A stretch of DNA of 30,730 nucleotides from Caldilineaceae bacterium (GCA_026645575.1 JAPKMW010000120.1:1-30730); one strand, 5' to 3'; shown: positions 7,908-14,989, counted from the stretch's first letter. The notes: generated by a model from the sequence alone, not told the origin. Translations and numbers: made by a program.

Positions 7908-9109
7908 AATTTCACCTTTCGATAGTGGAGATAAATTTCCCGCTGCGGATCATTGGGGGCAATTTGCACCACAGTCGTCACACTGAGCGGGGTGTTGTTA
8001 CCATCCACGAGGGTGATCCCCCATTCACCGGTGAGATCCAGATCAGGGTGCAGGAAGCGTGGGAAATCGATCTTGGCGTTATAGGTCTTGTTCTCCGGGC
8101 TGGCCGGGTCGGCGGGCTTCGTGACGCCGCTGACAGCGTAGCTGCTGGGGCCGCTGCGCCACTGTTGGCCGGCATGGGTGACCAGCAGATAGAGATCGCC
8201 CACGATGGCCTGGTTGTCTTGAATCAGGGCATAGGCGACCAGTGTATTGGCTTCGCTGTGCCGTTCCATGGCCACACTATATGAGCGCATCTCCTCGCGC
8301 CCCCAGGCCCCCGGATGCGCTTCTGAGTCGCCATAGCTGGGCAAGCGCGTTGGCGTCACCGTTGGCGCAACGTTCCCGGCTGCGCCCGCGCTAACGACCG
8401 GCACGGCGCCGGCGTTGCCCTCCGACACCCCCAGCGCACTATGAATCCATGCCGCATCCACGGGGATCCCGTCATTGACGGTCACTTGCCACCATTCCCC
8501 GTTGCGCCCCGTAATGGGGTAGCGGTTGCCGGCATGGGTCACGCCCAGGATCGGGTACTCCGTCCCCGGCCCGCCGCGCAGATTGGCCAGCGGCTGTTGC
8601 ACCACAAAGAGTGCCGCGCCCGCGCCCAGTGGCGGGGGCCCACTGGGCGCGGGCGCGGCTGACGTTGCCAGCGGCAACATCACAGCCGTCGGCGCTGGCG
8701 TTGCAAGGTCACCAGCAACAGCCGGCTTTTCCGCCAATCCGCTGCGCGCCAACGGGGCCAGGGTTGCCCGTGGCCACACGCTTTCTGCCGCTGCGCTCAA
8801 CGCTTGCTCATCGGCCACGCTGTTGCTGCTCATGCTGCCTCCCTGGTCCGGTCCCAGCGCCCAAGCATGAGCGGTGTTGTTCACGCCGGGCACGATCTCG
8901 GCGTAGCTTTGCACACGCACCCCCGGCCCTGTTGGCTCTTGTAGGGTTGGCGAGCTTGTCGCGCCCAATGGGCTCCCGCCCCACCCGCCGACTGGAGAGC
9001 GATCAAAGAGATTGGCAACACTGCCGGCGACCAGGAGCAGCACCACCAGCACCGCCAAGACTGTTACTGCGCGCACGGTGCGCCATACATTCTGTTCAAT
9101 TTCGTTCAT
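7904..9109 (-). CDS. Membrane-anchored SH3b protein with FixH-like C-terminal domain (401 aa)
   Basis: The start is ATG 9109 behind GAAAGGAACGGCAAA; the upstream in-frame start has no site. Residues about 9-32 are a transmembrane segment (VTVLAVLVVLLLVAGSVANL), so the rest should be outside the cytoplasm. An SH3b domain lies at about 170-235 (ANLRGGPGTEYPILG, then NGEWWQV and DAAWIH), a fold that commonly binds cell-wall peptides. The C-terminal about 130 residues (LVAYALIQDN, HPDLDLTGEWGITLVDG) resemble FixH/YtkA-like extracellular beta domains. This is more like a cell-envelope protein than a virion part and may be cargo expressed in the lysogen. A perfect 18-bp palindrome is carried in the coding sequence at 8614-8658, encoding an Ala/Pro/Gly linker just before SH3b. 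Confidence 0.78.
   Translation of the reverse strand: MNEIEQNVWRTVRAVTVLAVLVVLLLVAGSVANLFDRSPVGGWGGSPLGATSSPTLQEPTGPGVRVQSYAEIVPGVNNTAHAWALGPDQGGSMSSNSVADEQALSAAAESVWPRATLAPLARSGLAEKPAVAGDLATPAPTAVMLPLATSAAPAPSGPPPLGAGAALFVVQQPLANLRGGPGTEYPILGVTHAGNRYPITGRNGEWWQVTVNDGIPVDAAWIHSALGVSEGNAGAVPVVSAGAAGNVAPTVTPTRLPSYGDSEAHPGAWGREEMRSYSVAMERHSEANTLVAYALIQDNQAIVGDLYLLVTHAGQQWRSGPSSYAVSGVTKPADPASPENKTYNAKIDFPRFLHPDLDLTGEWGITLVDGNNTPLSVTTVVQIAPNDPQREIYLHYRKVKL
8614..8658. repeat. GC-rich palindrome inside SH3 gene, 18-bp arms
   Basis: The arms 8614-8631 and 8641-8658 are perfectly complementary with a 9-base loop. The core CGCGCCCAGTGG...CACTGGGCGCG resembles the CGCCC...GGGCTCCC repeats elsewhere. 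It is read in frame as an Ala-Pro-Gly linker. Confidence 0.85.
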
Positions 9110-9197
9110 TTTGCCGTTCCTTTCTCTAGTTGGCGTCAGGGTTCCCCTTGACGCTGCGCAACAAGGGCAAAATGATGCATCGATTCGTTTCCTTTTT

Positions 9198-9240
9198 GAG
9201 CGCACCTGCTCGGGCCCCAGAGGGGCTCCCCGGTGCGCTT
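9198..9240. repeat. Palindromic repeat with GAGCGCACC/GGTGCGCTT ends, intergenic copy
   Basis: The terminal inverted arms GAGCGCACC (9198-9206) and GGTGCGCTT (9232-9240) bracket a core AGAGGGGCTCCC. The same ends occur at 13089-13164 and 13506-13545. This copy is intergenic, between a LuxR-type gene and the SH3 gene. Confidence 0.85.
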
Positions 9241-9244
9241 CCGA

Positions 9245-9562
9245 TTAGGTGATCCAGCCCTGACGCAAGGCCAATACCACGATCCCCAACATTGAACGTT
9301 TCTGATATTTCAGCCGCATCTTTTCGATATGCGAGCGCACCGTGTAAAGCGAAATCACCAGCCGTTCGGCGATCGCTTCTGTGTCTAGATCGTCCGCCAG
9401 CAGGGTGATCACCTCCAATTCGCGCGGCGTCGGCGCCGGGGGCGGCGCCAATGTTTCGCCGGCCTGAAAGGCGCGCACGAGCAATGAGGGTTGAGCGGCT
9501 AGATCCGCTATGCTGGTATCGGGTGATAAGATTGGCTTGGCAAAGCGTCGCGCTTTGGGCAT
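9245..9562 (-). CDS. Small LuxR/GerE-type HTH regulator (105 aa)
   Basis: Residues about 45-105 form a GerE-type HTH: PTPRELEVITLLADDLDTEAIAERL, then VISLYTVRSHIEKMRLKY. The conserved T-x-R-E-x-E-V start and the Y-T-V-R-x-H-I recognition helix are both present, making this the most canonical of the three LuxR-type proteins in the window. The N-terminal 45 residues are short and Pro/Ala-rich, with no recognisable sensor domain. The ATG at 9562 follows GAGGGGATGG. It lies between the RCC1-repeat fibre gene and the SH3 membrane protein in the same direction. Autoregulation of the adhesin genes is plausible but unproven. Confidence 0.88.
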   Translation of the reverse strand: MPKARRFAKPILSPDTSIADLAAQPSLLVRAFQAGETLAPPPAPTPRELEVITLLADDLDTEAIAERLVISLYTVRSHIEKMRLKYQKRSMLGIVVLALRQGWIT

Positions 9563-9576
9563 GTGCCGCCATCCCC

Positions 9577-11274
9577 TCAGTTAATCGAGTACAAGCTACT
9601 CGACCAGTTGCCCAGCGGGTTGATCATCTGGGCATCCCAGCCGCAAGTGCGCAATTTACCCTTGTCATCGAGGGCGACGATGGTACAGGAATCGTCAAAG
9701 CCGAAGATCCGCCCGGCGACCACGGCGTTTCTAATTCCCACCTGTCGCCACTTGGAGCGGTAGGCGGTATCATCCTGGCGATTACCCAGGCCGCGCTGAC
9801 CGTAGGCGTTATAGCCCACGCTCCATAGTTGCCCGTCCGTGGTGATGACATAGGCGGTGGCGCCGTTTTGGCCGGCGCACTGCACATCTTTGACTTTGGT
9901 CTGGAAGGGCGCTTGCGCTGCCGTGAGTTTGACAAAGTTCGTTCCATTCGCCACATTGCCGCCACCCAGGCCCAACTGGGCAAAGGCGTTGTCGCCGGCG
10001 ACCCACAGTTCGTTATTGGCATCCACCACATAGGCGGAAAGACGGCCATAGCCATTGGCGCGGATTAGCTTCGCCTGTCCGGTGAAGCTGGTCGCCTGCA
10101 CCCAGGCCGTGCTGTTGGTGACATTGCCCCGGCCAAACCAACCTGTACTATTCCCGCCACTGCACCACAAGGCGCCGGTGGCCGCGTCGATTACAAAGGT
10201 GGCGGTGAGCGAACAATGCACATAGGCGCAGCCGGCCCGTGACAGCACCCAGGTGTTTTGCTGCGTCGTGTGGCCCAGGCCAAGCTGACCCGCGGCATTG
10301 AACCCGGCCACAAACAGCCGGCCATCGGCCAGCAACGCTGCGGCCTGTATCGCACCCCCTGCCGGCCCGATGTGGATTTGCACCACCGCCGACCCGCCAA
10401 AGGGTGCACTGGCCAGCGTTGGTGTGCCAGTGTCCGTGGTGTTGCCAATGCCCAACTGACCCAAGTTGTTACGCCCCCAGACATAGAGCGCACCCGTGTT
10501 GGTGATGGCGTAGGCGCTGGCATAGTTATCATCGGCGTCGCCATCACTCAGCCAGGCATCCACCACGGTTAGGTTGTTGGTCACAAAGAAGTCCAAGATC
10601 GTCGGCTGCTCCAGGATCTCACCGGTCGCCGCTGCTGCAATGCCGGATTGCCGCCCGAAGTTTGTGCCGCGATACCAGAGTTTGCCCTGATCATCGAGCA
10701 GCAGAATGCCCTGGCGGTTGGCCCAGAGGCGCACAAAGGTGGGGGTGCGACCAACCGGTGTGTCGCTGAAGGTCATGGCATTGTGGGGGATGGCGGTGGG
10801 GGTGCGGTTGTGTTCGAGGGCGCCATTCTGGCCCGCGCTGGCGCCGTTGGCGTTCTGGCCATAGGCCCATAGCTCGCCATCGACCAGCCAGCAGGCGCCA
10901 TAGGCGCGGCGGCTGGGGCTGTTGACGGGCAGTACCACGGTTGTGCTAGGGGTGTTGGTGGGTGCGGTGACGCTGTTCCAATAGTTCACCACCACGTTGG
11001 CGGGCGCCGTGGGCTGCCAGTTGTCGGCGGCGTCGCGATAGTAGAGCGTGCCGGTAGTTGGGTTGTAGCCCAGATCAGCATCGGTGGGCGCTACGCCGGT
11101 GAGTGGCCCAGTGGCGCGAATCACTTCGTCGGGTATGGTGGCAGCGGCGGCGGTGAGGGCGCCATTGGCGGTGCGGACGATGGTGATGCCATCGACGTTG
11201 ACCTCGACCTTGTTGTTGATCACCGCCAACGATGCGCCCAGGTCGGTGGGGGTGAGAACTTTGGGGTTTGGCAT
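9577..11274 (-). CDS. RCC1-repeat beta-propeller virion/adhesin protein (565 aa)
   Basis: The start is ATG 11274 behind AACAAGGAGTTCTCT. Residues 1-30 (LTPTDLGASLAVINNKVEVN) match the N-terminus of the next upstream gene product at 11397-12020, a second shared module. From about residue 110 there are at least five RCC1-type blades with the signature G-x-N-x-x-G-Q-L-G-x-G: VWGRNNLGQLGIGN, VAGFNAAGQLGLGH, VAGDNAFAQLGLGG, SVGYNAYGQRGLGN and the weaker AYGQNANGASAGQNG. RCC1 repeats make a seven-bladed propeller. In bacteria they occur in large secreted or surface proteins, so a binding head is likely. Its place in a virion operon is unusual. Other propeller types cannot be excluded, but the G-Q-L-G-x-G repeats are specific. 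Confidence 0.85.
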   Translation of the reverse strand: MPNPKVLTPTDLGASLAVINNKVEVNVDGITIVRTANGALTAAAATIPDEVIRATGPLTGVAPTDADLGYNPTTGTLYYRDAADNWQPTAPANVVVNYWNSVTAPTNTPSTTVVLPVNSPSRRAYGACWLVDGELWAYGQNANGASAGQNGALEHNRTPTAIPHNAMTFSDTPVGRTPTFVRLWANRQGILLLDDQGKLWYRGTNFGRQSGIAAAATGEILEQPTILDFFVTNNLTVVDAWLSDGDADDNYASAYAITNTGALYVWGRNNLGQLGIGNTTDTGTPTLASAPFGGSAVVQIHIGPAGGAIQAAALLADGRLFVAGFNAAGQLGLGHTTQQNTWVLSRAGCAYVHCSLTATFVIDAATGALWCSGGNSTGWFGRGNVTNSTAWVQATSFTGQAKLIRANGYGRLSAYVVDANNELWVAGDNAFAQLGLGGGNVANGTNFVKLTAAQAPFQTKVKDVQCAGQNGATAYVITTDGQLWSVGYNAYGQRGLGNRQDDTAYRSKWRQVGIRNAVVAGRIFGFDDSCTIVALDDKGKLRTCGWDAQMINPLGNWSSSLYSIN

Positions 11275-11290
11275 AGAGAACTCCTTGTTA

Positions 11291-11360
11291 GACTGGGAGA
11301 TAGGGTAGATAGGAGACATGGGAGACATAGGACAGGAATAGGAGACAGGAGTGGGAGAGT
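11291..11360 (+). repeat. ATAGGAGAC-type repeat, about 9-base period
   Basis: About seven imperfect copies of GATAGGAGA/GACATGGGA words lie between two fibre genes. They are purine-rich on the plus strand and belong to the same family as the block at 12471-12513. Confidence 0.7.
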
Positions 11361-11396
11361 AGCGATTTTTCCTGTCTTGTGCCTCTCTGTTTTTGA

Positions 11397-12020
11397 TCAG
11401 GGCAAGCCATAGAAGAGATGGTTGCCGGCTAGATCGGTCACATCGACTAAGCCTGGTGTGGTGGGGCCAAGATAGGGTTTGCCGTCGGCGCCGTTGATCA
11501 GGTAGTTGTTGGTATCGCTGCTGACGCCGCTGGGGGGCAGATCATGATAGCCCTTGACGCCGGCGGCGTCGGTGCCGTAATACTTGCTGTTGCCGGGAGT
11601 GGCGGTGTCATTGACCAAGGTGACGGTGTCGTCGGCGTTCTTTTTGATCGACATGGGGAAGCCCAGATTGGCCATGGCCGTTTTGATGGTGTTGGCGACA
11701 TCATCATAAACAAGGGTGCCGCCGGCAGCGGCAAGAATGGCCTGGCCAACGGCATCCTGGACGGCTTCGATGAAGGCGGGGTCGGTCCAGTTCATGGTGA
11801 TGGTGATGACATGGCCGTTGGTTCCGCTGGGGGTGATGGTGAGAAAGGCGGGTTGGCTGGCGCCCACCGTCAACGGCGTTTCAGCGGGAATGGCGGCGGG
11901 AGCGATGCCGAGCAGGCCGCTGGCGTCCTTCTGCAAGGTGGTGTTGTAACTGACTTCGACTTTGTTGCCAACAACCTTGAGGGTTGTACCCAGATCGCTT
12001 GGGGTGATGACTGTTGTCAT
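11397..12020 (-). CDS. Small fibre-like protein with DLG-type N-terminal module (207 aa)
   Basis: The N-terminus ITPSDLGTTLKVVGNKVEVS aligns with that of the RCC1 protein, followed by a similar Leu-x-x-A-x-A-A-x-I-P segment. This implies a common attachment module of about 50 residues. The middle is beta-rich with a short helical stretch (FIEAVQDAVGQAILAAAGG). The C-terminus (YLINGADGKPYLG, GLVDVTDLAGNHLFYG) has the regular Asp/Gly turns of fibre proteins. The ATG at 12020 follows AAAGGAGTATTCTCC. It appears to be the docking module without a large head, possibly a cap or collar. The specific role is inferred. Confidence 0.72.
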   Translation of the reverse strand: MTTVITPSDLGTTLKVVGNKVEVSYNTTLQKDASGLLGIAPAAIPAETPLTVGASQPAFLTITPSGTNGHVITITMNWTDPAFIEAVQDAVGQAILAAAGGTLVYDDVANTIKTAMANLGFPMSIKKNADDTVTLVNDTATPGNSKYYGTDAAGVKGYHDLPPSGVSSDTNNYLINGADGKPYLGPTTPGLVDVTDLAGNHLFYGLP

Positions 12021-12043
12021 GGAGAATACTCCTTTATGGTGAG

Positions 12044-12067
12044 TGACGAATTAAGAATTACGAATTA
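12044..12067 (+). repeat. Half-site of TTACGAA-type heptamer repeat
   Basis: Three heptamer units (GACGAATTAAGAATTACGAA) lie between two small fibre genes, with no opposing arm. The word is that of the hairpin at 15846-15911. Confidence 0.6.
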
Positions 12068-12442
12068 GGTGAGCGGCAAGAGATAACCGAGGGGTACGCC
12101 GCCTAGCGATTGCAATTGATTGCCGCGTAGGGGGACGGCTGCGCTCTGGCCATTGACCACGCTAGTCAACACCCCGTTAACAAAGGTTAGCGCATTAGTT
12201 GCCGGCGTTGTGCCGTTACTGTCGCAAGGGCAAGCGATCGGCGTGCCGGTGGCGTCGGCGCCGGTCAGGATGTTGATCAGCCGCTCCGCGCGCAAGGCCA
12301 GGGTAGCTGGGTCATAGGTGCGCAGGCGCATGGCTTCGATGGTGTTGCCATTGGCGTCGAGTAGGCAGATTTCATCATGCAGGAAGAGGGGGGCGTCCGG
12401 TTGATTGCAAATTGCTACTTTTTGTGCTGGGCGAATTGACAT
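12065..12442 (-). CDS. Small virion-operon protein (125 aa), paralogue of the 12561-12998 product
   Basis: I do not recognise a named family. The segment LRTYDPATLALRAERLINI, followed by TGTPIACPCDSNG, parallels VVTRDATGAVISSRLEDP, followed by TPITGTIVNCPC, in the 145-residue product upstream. EICLLDANGNTIE here also matches LVCVDDGTGTINE there. The shared unit is an about 50-residue beta domain closed by an N/A-C-P-C motif. The ATG at 12442 follows AAAAGGAGCTCCC. It is probably a virion surface or connector protein, judging from its place in the fibre array. Confidence 0.72.
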   Translation of the reverse strand: MSIRPAQKVAICNQPDAPLFLHDEICLLDANGNTIEAMRLRTYDPATLALRAERLINILTGADATGTPIACPCDSNGTTPATNALTFVNGVLTSVVNGQSAAVPLRGNQLQSLGGVPLGYLLPLT

Positions 12443-12470
12443 TGGGAGCTCCTTTTCGGTGGTGACAAGA

Positions 12471-12513
12471 TGATAGGAGAGATAGGAGATATGGGAGGTA
12501 TGGGAGCATGGAT
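12471..12513 (+). repeat. ATAGGAGAG-type repeat, 9-base period
   Basis: ATAGGAGAG, ATAGGAGAT, ATGGGAGGT and ATGGGAGCA follow each other in the gap between two paralogous small fibre genes. Confidence 0.75.
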
Positions 12514-12560
12514 GTTGATTTCTCCTTGATGGTTGGTTCGTTTGGATTTAGCGCCTGGGG

Positions 12561-12998
12561 CTAGCAGGGGCAATTGACGATAGTGCCGGTGATGGGGGTA
12601 TGGGTGGCGGGGTCTTCGAGCCGGCTGCTTATCACGGCGCCAGTGGCGTCGCGGGTGACCACTTGCAACGCTTCGTTGATTGTTCCTGTACCATCATCTA
12701 CACAAACTAGATCGCTGGTCTGGAAGTGTTGCGCCGTTGGCGGACAACTGCCTGTGGGGCAAGGGTGCAGGTTGGTGGCCAGGGTTGCTACGGGTTGCAG
12801 GGTGGCGTCAAACTTTAGTACCGTCACCTGGTGGTTGGCGCCATTGTAGACGGCGGCGCCATAGCCGACGGTGACGCCATTGGCATCGCAAAGCGGCAGG
12901 AGCGGTAAGCCGGCGCAGCCGCCGCCAGCAACAGCCTGGATGAGATTGGTGAGTTGTATGGCCCAGTCGGGTGGGCAGGTGTTACGGCCGGTACTCAT
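12561..12998 (-). CDS. Small Cys-containing virion-operon protein (145 aa)
   Basis: This carries two related beta units: LPLCDANGVTVGYGAAVYNG (about residues 33-52), and the C-terminal unit with SDLVCVDDGTGTINEALQVVTRD that ends in NCPC. The latter is shared with the 12065-12442 product. Short Cys motifs (HPCPTGSCPP and the terminal CPC) suggest disulfides or metal binding. Its ATG overlaps the TGA of the upstream gene by four bases (ATGA), so the two are coupled. The protein has no signal peptide or membrane segment. It most likely contributes to the particle surface; the function is unknown. Confidence 0.72.
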   Translation of the reverse strand: MSTGRNTCPPDWAIQLTNLIQAVAGGGCAGLPLLPLCDANGVTVGYGAAVYNGANHQVTVLKFDATLQPVATLATNLHPCPTGSCPPTAQHFQTSDLVCVDDGTGTINEALQVVTRDATGAVISSRLEDPATHTPITGTIVNCPC

Positions 12999-13375
12999 AG
13001 AACAAAAACCTCTTCTAAAGTCATGTTGTCCTGCTGGGACGGCGGCTCGTCGGCAGGGGACGGTGTGGCATTGTTGGCGACAACTTTTGAGCGCACCAGG
13101 GTTCCCCTTCGGGGACCGACTTGTCTCGCCGCCTGCTCGTGAGGCGGCAGCGTGAGGTGCGCTTCCGATGCCGGCAGAATACGATCAATCAGGTCGCGAT
13201 ACTGTACAGATTCCTGGAGCCATACGACGATTGGCTGAGGTAGATCCATGGTGGCGCTGGTGATGACCAGTTTGCGGTTGCCCCCGTTGTAGACAATCAG
13301 GCGCATGGGTAGTAAGAGGCTTGTCGGCAAAGGCGCCACCTTGTTGAAGAGTACGGTTACCACGATCGTCGCCAT
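12995..13375 (-). CDS. Small fibre-operon protein (126 aa from internal ATG), possibly interrupted by TGA
   Basis: The open frame from ATG 13375 gives a beta-rich domain (MATIVVTVLFNKVAPLP, RLIVYNGGNRKLVITSATM) of unknown family. No ribosome binding site precedes 13375. A strong one (GAAGGAGTAAAGCAGCA) precedes an in-frame ATG at 13486, whose frame runs 15 codons to a TGA at 13441-13439. It then stays open through a Pro-rich linker into this domain. The product may therefore be made by read-through, from an unusual internal start, or the gene may carry a nonsense mutation. Residues about 71-96 (HLTLPPHEQAARQVGPRR region) are encoded by a palindromic repeat inserted in frame (13089-13164). The C-terminus overlaps the next gene by four bases. 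Confidence 0.65.
   Translation of the reverse strand: MATIVVTVLFNKVAPLPTSLLLPMRLIVYNGGNRKLVITSATMDLPQPIVVWLQESVQYRDLIDRILPASEAHLTLPPHEQAARQVGPRRGTLVRSKVVANNATPSPADEPPSQQDNMTLEEVFVL
13089..13164. repeat. Palindromic repeat with GAGCGCACC/GGTGCGCTT ends, in-frame copy
   Basis: The arms GAGCGCACC (13089-13097) and GGTGCGCTT (13156-13164) bracket two inner hairpins, one around GGTTCCCCTTCGGGGACC and one around CGCCGCCTGCTCGTGAGGCGGC. It lies inside the 12995-13375 gene without breaking the frame. Confidence 0.85.
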
Positions 13376-13486
13376 TGGTAACGGGGGCGGCGTCGGTGCG
13401 GGCTTGGGCGCGGTGGACCCACCGCTGTGGTTGTCGCTTCAATAGAAGGTTGTGCGTGCTTCGATGGTCGCCAATGTTACGTTCAT
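13376..13486 (-). other. In-frame upstream extension with TGA at codon 16
   Basis: ATG 13486 has the best ribosome binding site of this junction, sitting across the stop of the nucleotidyltransferase-like gene. Its 15 codons (MNVTLATIEARTTFY) end at TGA 13441-13439. The same frame continues open as a Ser/Gly then Pro-rich linker (PKPAPTPPPLP) directly into the 126-residue protein. Such a linker is typical of real coding sequence. Confidence 0.6.
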
Positions 13487-13493
13487 TGCTGCT

Positions 13494-14090
13494 TTACTCC
13501 TTCGGAAGCGCACCTTCCCGCGCCCAAAGGGCTCCCGGTGCGCTTAAAAGTTGATCAGGTATGCAGATTTGGGGTTGAAGGCGGGATCCCGCTGGGAGCG
13601 GCTGGCGATCAATGCGTACGCCAAAGGCCGCCGCCACCGGCGACACGGCTTGGCGAAAGGTGGCATTATCGGCGCCCAGCACAATCACATCGACATCGGA
13701 CTCAGCCGACTTGCTCAAGCGCATTGCGATGGTTGTCTTGGGATCATCCAGTGCGCCGCTGCGCCAAGTGCCGTGCACCCGGCTACCGGTGGCGTAGACC
13801 CGGCAGCCGGGTAGGGCGGCGGCAATGGCCCGGTAGATCGCCTGGCTACGCGGGTCGAGATCGGCGAAGGTGGTGGCGGGCGGGCGGGTGATGGCGTGCA
13901 ATGCCTGCCAGTCGCGCAGGGTGGCCACATGGGTGGCGACGGTTGCGCCCAGGTCCGTTAGGGGCTTTTCGCCATTGATGTAGGGTTGCAGATCAGCACT
14001 GTCAATTACAAAGCGCACCTGCTCGTTCACGACGCCCATCTGCTCGGGCAAGATGGGCTTGTTAAAATGCGCGTTCACAAAGTGATGCAT
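13494..14090 (-). CDS. Polymerase-beta-type nucleotidyltransferase-fold protein (198 aa)
   Basis: The segment VYATGSRVHGTW, followed after an insert by SDVDVIVLG, is the signature of the polymerase-beta nucleotidyltransferase superfamily: Gly-Ser, then a D-x-D metal pair on the next strand. The usual 9-13-residue gap is enlarged by about 15 residues (ALDDPKTTIAMRLSK). A possible third Asp is in GVRIDRQP. The N-terminal about 95 residues are helical and start with MHHFVNAHFNKPILPEQ. The last about 17 residues come from a palindromic repeat (13506-13545). The start at 14090 overlaps the upstream fibre gene by 16 bases. It is located among fibre genes rather than with a toxin partner, so it may modify virion or host components. 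An MNT-type antitoxin role is an alternative. The fold call is good; the function is unknown. Confidence 0.75.
   Translation of the reverse strand: MHHFVNAHFNKPILPEQMGVVNEQVRFVIDSADLQPYINGEKPLTDLGATVATHVATLRDWQALHAITRPPATTFADLDPRSQAIYRAIAAALPGCRVYATGSRVHGTWRSGALDDPKTTIAMRLSKSAESDVDVIVLGADNATFRQAVSPVAAAFGVRIDRQPLPAGSRLQPQICIPDQLLSAPGALWAREGALPKE
13506..13545. repeat. Palindromic repeat with AAGCGCACC/GGTGCGCTT ends, at a gene 3' end
   Basis: The arms AAGCGCACC (13506-13514) and GGTGCGCTT (13537-13545) surround the core CCCGCGCCCAAAGGGCTCCC. It encodes the C-terminal tail of the nucleotidyltransferase-like protein. Confidence 0.88.
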
Positions 14091-14986
14091 ACGGTCTCGC
14101 TCTGATAGAGATTGGCCGGGTCATAGATGGCGTTCGTGGGATCTTCGGCGGCGGTGCGTGTGGTTGGCGGCAAAAGAGCATCCCCACAGCTAGTATTGCC
14201 TACGCGAAAAACATAATCGGTGGTACGCGCTCCGCCGTTGCTGCTGTCGCGAAAGACTAATCCTAAGTCTTCGACAATGGTGGTGTTGTAATCCAGGGCG
14301 AAATAAGGGTTGTAGCCGGTATGAAAGGTAATGCCGTTGGCACCCAGTTCAGGAATGCTGTTGACCAATTGATCGAGCGCCAGGAGACCCAGCCCAATGC
14401 CGACGAACTTATCCACCAGGAGGGCGGGGCCGCTGAGGGTTAGGCTGCTTGGCGTGGGCAGCGTCAGTGGTTGTGCACTCTGCCCCACCCGCTGCAAATA
14501 GCCGCCGACTAGGGTGAGGGAAGCGGGAAAGAAGGGGGTGGGTACTTCGCTGGTGAAAGCGGCGTTGTTGATCCATTTGTTGGCAATGGCGCCCCATACC
14601 CCGCGGCCATAGGCATAGCAGCGGCGATTAGGGGCCGGTGGGGTCGTGGTGGTGCAGCAAGGCAAGACGCCGGCGTCGAGGGTGTTGCCGTTAGAGAGGG
14701 TGAGGATCAGGTGATCTTCACCACTGATTGTTGCGATGGTGGCGCCGGTGATGCTGATACCGGTGGGGCCAGTGGGACCGATGGGGCCAATAGGGCCGAT
14801 AGGGCCAATGGGACCGGTGAGACCCTGGGGGCCGGGCCCAGAGGGCGCCCCGCCAGGGGTGCCGCTGCTTTGCTGTGCGGCGAGGGCGGCGAGGACATCG
14901 GCCAGGGTGGTGCATTTATTAAAATTGATGCCGGTGAGGCCGGGGATGGGCTGGTCGGCAATGATGCTGTGTAGGTTGACAACCAT
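14075..14986 (-). CDS. Collagen-like fibre protein with shared docking module (303 aa)
   Basis: Residues 1-40 (LHSIIADQPIPGLTG, then FNKCTTLADVLAAL) are the docking module also present in the PKD/beta-helix fibre. Residues about 45-78 are Gly-X-Y repeats (GPQGLTGPIGPIGPIGP and GPTGPTG), a trimeric collagen-like stalk known from many phage fibres. A CC pair (GVLPCCTTTTPP) follows near residue 110. The C-terminal about 190 residues form a beta-rich head with no family I recognise (CYAYGRGVWGAIANKWINN, TDYVFRVGNTSCGD). The ATG at 14986 follows GAAGGAACCTAACTC. It is probably a trimeric receptor-binding fibre fixed to the particle through its N-terminus. Confidence 0.85.
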   Translation of the reverse strand: MVVNLHSIIADQPIPGLTGINFNKCTTLADVLAALAAQQSSGTPGGAPSGPGPQGLTGPIGPIGPIGPIGPTGPTGISITGATIATISGEDHLILTLSNGNTLDAGVLPCCTTTTPPAPNRRCYAYGRGVWGAIANKWINNAAFTSEVPTPFFPASLTLVGGYLQRVGQSAQPLTLPTPSSLTLSGPALLVDKFVGIGLGLLALDQLVNSIPELGANGITFHTGYNPYFALDYNTTIVEDLGLVFRDSSNGGARTTDYVFRVGNTSCGDALLPPTTRTAAEDPTNAIYDPANLYQSETVCITL

Positions 14987-14989
14987 GAG

